From NCBI RefSeq assembly GCF_016593255.1, contig NZ_AP023212.1, forward strand, positions 1,830,501-1,894,500: DNA of 64,000 bases. Reading direction: 5' to 3'. This document shows positions 61,594 to 64,000 of the stretch, piece by piece. The stretch's first letter is position 1, and every line of letters begins with the position of its first letter. The notes beneath the pieces are model-generated. The model saw only the letters and a program-made list of their open reading frames with translations, was not told the DNA's origin and made no database searches. This DNA comes from Hydrogenimonas urashimensis (GTDB taxonomy: Bacteria > Campylobacterota > Campylobacteria > Campylobacterales > Hydrogenimonadaceae). The translations under genes and the position numbers were made by a program.

Positions 61594-62586
61594 ATGGTCC
61601 GAATCGCCGTTGACGCAATGGGTGGTGATTTTGGTCACTACCCAATTGTGGAAGGAGCCATATTTGCCCTTAAACAGAAAAAATTTCTTCCCATATTTGT
61701 AGGCGATAAAAACAAAATCTACCCTCTCATCCCCAAGAAATTCAAAAACAGAGTCGAAATTGTCCATTGCGATGATGTAATAGCGATGGATGAGCATGCA
61801 ACCGACGCTTTGAAAAGAAGAAACTCTTCCATATTCGTGGCCGTTGATCTTGTAAGGCAGGGCAAAGCGGACGCGGTAGTTTCTGCGGGGCACAGCGGAG
61901 CGACCATGAGCCTCGCAACATTGAGAATCGGTCGCATCAAAGGGATTTCTCGACCGGCAATCGCCACCTTCATGCCCACCCAGGTCAAAGGCAAACAGAC
62001 CGTTGTTCTTGATGTCGGAGCCAATGTCGACTGTGATGCCAACAATCTCTTTCAGTTTGCGGTCATGGGGGATGCCTATGCCAGCAAAGTGCTGGGTTGT
62101 ACTTATACAAAAGTCGGACTTCTCTCCAATGGCGAAGAGGCAACGAAAGGCAATGAAGTCACCAAGGAAGCCTATCCGCTTATCAGTCAGCTTGAGAGCT
62201 TCGTCGGGAATGTGGAAGGTGGTGACATCTTCAACGGTGCTGTGGATGTCGTGGTCTGTGACGGTTTTGTCGGTAACGTTTTGTTGAAGACAAGCGAGGG
62301 AGTGGCAGAGACCATCAGCTATTATCTCAAGTCCGAAATCAAGCGGTCGCCTGTTTCAATCGCGGGAGCGTTGTTGATGAAACGCGTTTTTCGCAGACTC
62401 AAAAAACAGATCGATTATGCTGAATACGGCGGAGCGCCCCTGTTGGGAGTCAAGGCCTGTACGATTATAAGTCATGGCAAAAGCAATCCGAAAGCGATCA
62501 AAAATGCGATGTTCCAAGCCATACGATTCGTAGAGTCGAACGTCAACGAAGCGATACGCACGCGTCTTGAAACATTGAACAATTAA
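61594..62586 (+). CDS. plsX: Phosphate acyltransferase PlsX
   Basis: 330 residues with the family motifs [12 protein letters not shown] at the N-terminus, [10 protein letters not shown], and DVGANVDC, plus [10 protein letters not shown] near the C-terminus. It converts acyl-ACP to acyl-phosphate for phospholipid synthesis. The start codon abuts the rpmF stop, and fabH follows after 24 bases. Confidence 0.96.
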   Translation: MVRIAVDAMGGDFGHYPIVEGAIFALKQKKFLPIFVGDKNKIYPLIPKKFKNRVEIVHCDDVIAMDEHATDALKRRNSSIFVAVDLVRQGKADAVVSAGHSGATMSLATLRIGRIKGISRPAIATFMPTQVKGKQTVVLDVGANVDCDANNLFQFAVMGDAYASKVLGCTYTKVGLLSNGEEATKGNEVTKEAYPLISQLESFVGNVEGGDIFNGAVDVVVCDGFVGNVLLKTSEGVAETISYYLKSEIKRSPVSIAGALLMKRVFRRLKKQIDYAEYGGAPLLGVKACTIISHGKSNPKAIKNAMFQAIRFVESNVNEAIRTRLETLNN

Positions 62587-62610
62587 GCCGAACAGTAAAA
62601 AAGGTAAACG

Positions 62611-63612
62611 ATGTATGCTGCTTTGAAATCGATCGGTGCCTATGTGCCGAAGAAAGTTCTGACCAATCAAGATTTTGAAACGATGGTCGAAACATCGGAT
62701 GAGTGGATTACCAAACGGACCGGAATCAAAGAGCGGCATATCGCTTCGGAAAACGAGTCTACCAGCGATATGGGAGTTGAAGCGGCCAAGATCGCCATAC
62801 ATCGGGCAGGGTTGAAGATTGACGATATCGATATGATCGTTTGTGCAACGATCTCTCCCGACTACCTTTGTATGCCTTCGACTGCCTGTATGATTGCTGC
62901 GAAACTGGGACGCGTGAATGTAACCGCATTCGATATTTCTGCAGCATGTACCGGTTTTATTTACGCCCTGGCCGTCGCCAAAGCCTTTATAGAATCGGGA
63001 ATGAAAAAAAATGTATTGATTATCGGTGCCGAGAAACTGAGTGCAATCGTTGACTACAGCGACCGGACCACGTGTGTGCTTTTTGGTGACGGTGCGGGTG
63101 CGGCCGTTGTGGGCGCCACACGCAAAAAAGCGGAAGCCATCACAGATATTCATATTTCCGCCGACGGCAATTACGGCGATCTTTTGATGACCCCCGGTTG
63201 TGGTGTAAAAAAGCCCTGTTCCGAGCAGGTTCTTGAAGAGAAACTTTGCACGATGAAAATGAAAGGGAACGAAACCTTCAAAATCGCTGTACGAACTCTG
63301 ACTAGCGATGTGGTCAACATTCTTAACGACAATGAAATGAAGGCTTCGGACATCAAACATTTCATACCCCATCAGGCCAACTATCGTATTATCAAAGCAG
63401 TCGGCGATGCGCTTAAAATGAAGGAAGAGCAGGTAGTGCTCACCGTCCATAAATATGGCAATACCTCTTCTGCCTCTATACCGATGGCGATGAACGATAT
63501 CTGGGAAAGCGGACGTCTACGCCAGGGAGATACCATGCTCCTTGATGCATTCGGGGGCGGACTGACATGGGGAAGTGCTTTACTCCCTTTTGCCGGCAAA
63601 TCATTCAAGTAA
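62611..63612 (+). CDS. fabH: 3-oxoacyl-ACP synthase III
   Basis: 333-residue thiolase-fold enzyme starting fatty-acid synthesis from acetyl-CoA and malonyl-ACP. The catalytic triad is visible: Cys113 in [13 protein letters not shown], His in [10 protein letters not shown] and Asn in [11 protein letters not shown]; the GGGLTWG motif closes the C-terminus. It ends the ndk-to-fabH unit and is followed by a rho-independent terminator. Confidence 0.96.
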   Translation: MYAALKSIGAYVPKKVLTNQDFETMVETSDEWITKRTGIKERHIASENESTSDMGVEAAKIAIHRAGLKIDDIDMIVCATISPDYLCMPSTACMIAAKLGRVNVTAFDISAACTGFIYALAVAKAFIESGMKKNVLIIGAEKLSAIVDYSDRTTCVLFGDGAGAAVVGATRKKAEAITDIHISADGNYGDLLMTPGCGVKKPCSEQVLEEKLCTMKMKGNETFKIAVRTLTSDVVNILNDNEMKASDIKHFIPHQANYRIIKAVGDALKMKEEQVVLTVHKYGNTSSASIPMAMNDIWESGRLRQGDTMLLDAFGGGLTWGSALLPFAGKSFK

Positions 63613-63617
63613 AATCC

Positions 63618-63645
63618 AAGGTGCACAGCACCTTTTCTCTTTTTT
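63618..63645 (+). terminator. Rho-independent terminator after fabH
   Basis: Seven-base stem AAGGTGC/GCACCTT with an ACA loop, followed by a U-rich run (TTTTCTCTTTTTT). It isolates the fatty-acid unit from the rRNA operon. Confidence 0.8.
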
Positions 63646-63676
63646 CAAAAATTTTCCAATTTTTCCCCCAGATCAC

Positions 63677-63705
63677 TTGACAAGGGGGGAGCTACCTGCT
63701 ATAAT
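63677..63705 (+). promoter_or_regulatory. Consensus rRNA operon promoter
   Basis: TTGACA (63677-63682) and TATAAT (63700-63705) with the ideal 17-base spacer, an exact sigma-70 consensus, about 183 bases before the 16S gene. The T/A-rich stretch upstream (63635-63668) may act as an UP element. Confidence 0.85.
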
Positions 63706-63711
63706 TCCCGT

Positions 63712-63888
63712 CCGCAAACAGAGGAAGCCGACGGGTCGAGTGATCTCAGAGGCGAGTTTGCAGGAGTCGGAAAGACGACGAGATCTTTGACAACCGAGTA
63801 AGAGATAAGTAACAACCTTTGAGTGATTATTTTTGGCCGTTTTTTAGTAAAAACGGTCAGTTAGTCGACAGGGACTGACACTTCATAT
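63712..63888 (+). promoter_or_regulatory. rRNA leader with boxA-like site and pre-16S stems
   Basis: The leader contains GATCTTTGACAA at 63782-63793, close to boxA antitermination sites, and two hairpins: GGCCGTTTTT/AAAAACGGTC (63835-63858) and GTCAGT/ACTGAC (from about 63856). The second overlaps the first by a few bases, so they may alternate. No gene is seen. Confidence 0.6.

Positions 63889-64000
<112 letters not shown>

Overview
The window is a gene-dense stretch of bacterial chromosome with almost no accessory DNA. Protein signatures and gene order point to a member of the Campylobacterota (Epsilonproteobacteria) with mid-range GC content. The evidence is lineage-typical families (PGBA_N/plasminogen-binding-like protein, DUF2603/UPF0763, UPF0323, a TlpD-like CZB chemoreceptor) and two gene orders that I recall from Campylobacter jejuni: rplY-pth-LptF/G permease-lysA-HAD-pheA-hisC-fliF-fliG-fliH-dxs, and ahpC / fdxA-ndk-DUF177-rpmF-plsX-fabH. 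Flagellar and chemotaxis genes suggest a motile cell; multiheme cytochromes and oxygen-independent HemN suggest anaerobic or microaerobic respiration. The genus is not resolved.

Layout. 1-9 kb: the 3' end of dnaB, a short ComEC, a minus-strand group (PGBA-like protein, GlcD-type oxidase, YihY), an M23 endopeptidase-Nudix pair, and the agmatine-to-putrescine enzymes AguB and AguA around an unknown exported protein. 9-19.6 kb: alr and a lipase-like hydrolase, a pentaheme cytochrome, an MFS carrier, a TrpD2-like protein, htpX, ribA-rsmG and small genes, then hemB and argF-DUF2603. 20-30 kb: a second pentaheme cytochrome, hemN and a GlpC-like Fe-S protein, META lipoprotein-lgt, a TlpA thioredoxin with an AI-2E-type permease and ruvB, panB, an Hpt protein and trpA. 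30.4-36.2 kb: tmRNA, upp, the cytosolic chemoreceptor, pabB-pyrB and a major porin. 36.4-46 kb: UPF0323 plus a glutathionylspermidine-synthase-like gene, bioD, a Cys/Met-type PLP enzyme, the N-degron set clpS-clpA-aat, transaldolase and a PilT ATPase. 46-58 kb: the long collinear rplY-to-dxs block. 58-64 kb: ahpC, metK, fdxA to fabH, then the promoter, leader and first 112 bases of a 16S rRNA gene.

How the parts fit. Many genes are translationally coupled (ATGA, GTGA, TGATG overlaps), and several convergent neighbours overlap at their 3' ends, showing strong compaction. No CRISPR array, insertion sequence, prophage or defence island was seen. The most interesting signals are regulatory: two FNR/CRP-type palindromes, upstream of a pentaheme cytochrome gene and of the porin gene, lie at exactly the same distance from a -10 element, and the porin 5' region also carries a perfect 14-bp inverted repeat. 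A second theme is short low-complexity tandem tracts at gene edges, some of which have become coding sequence or supplied stop codons. I found no clearly new multi-gene system.
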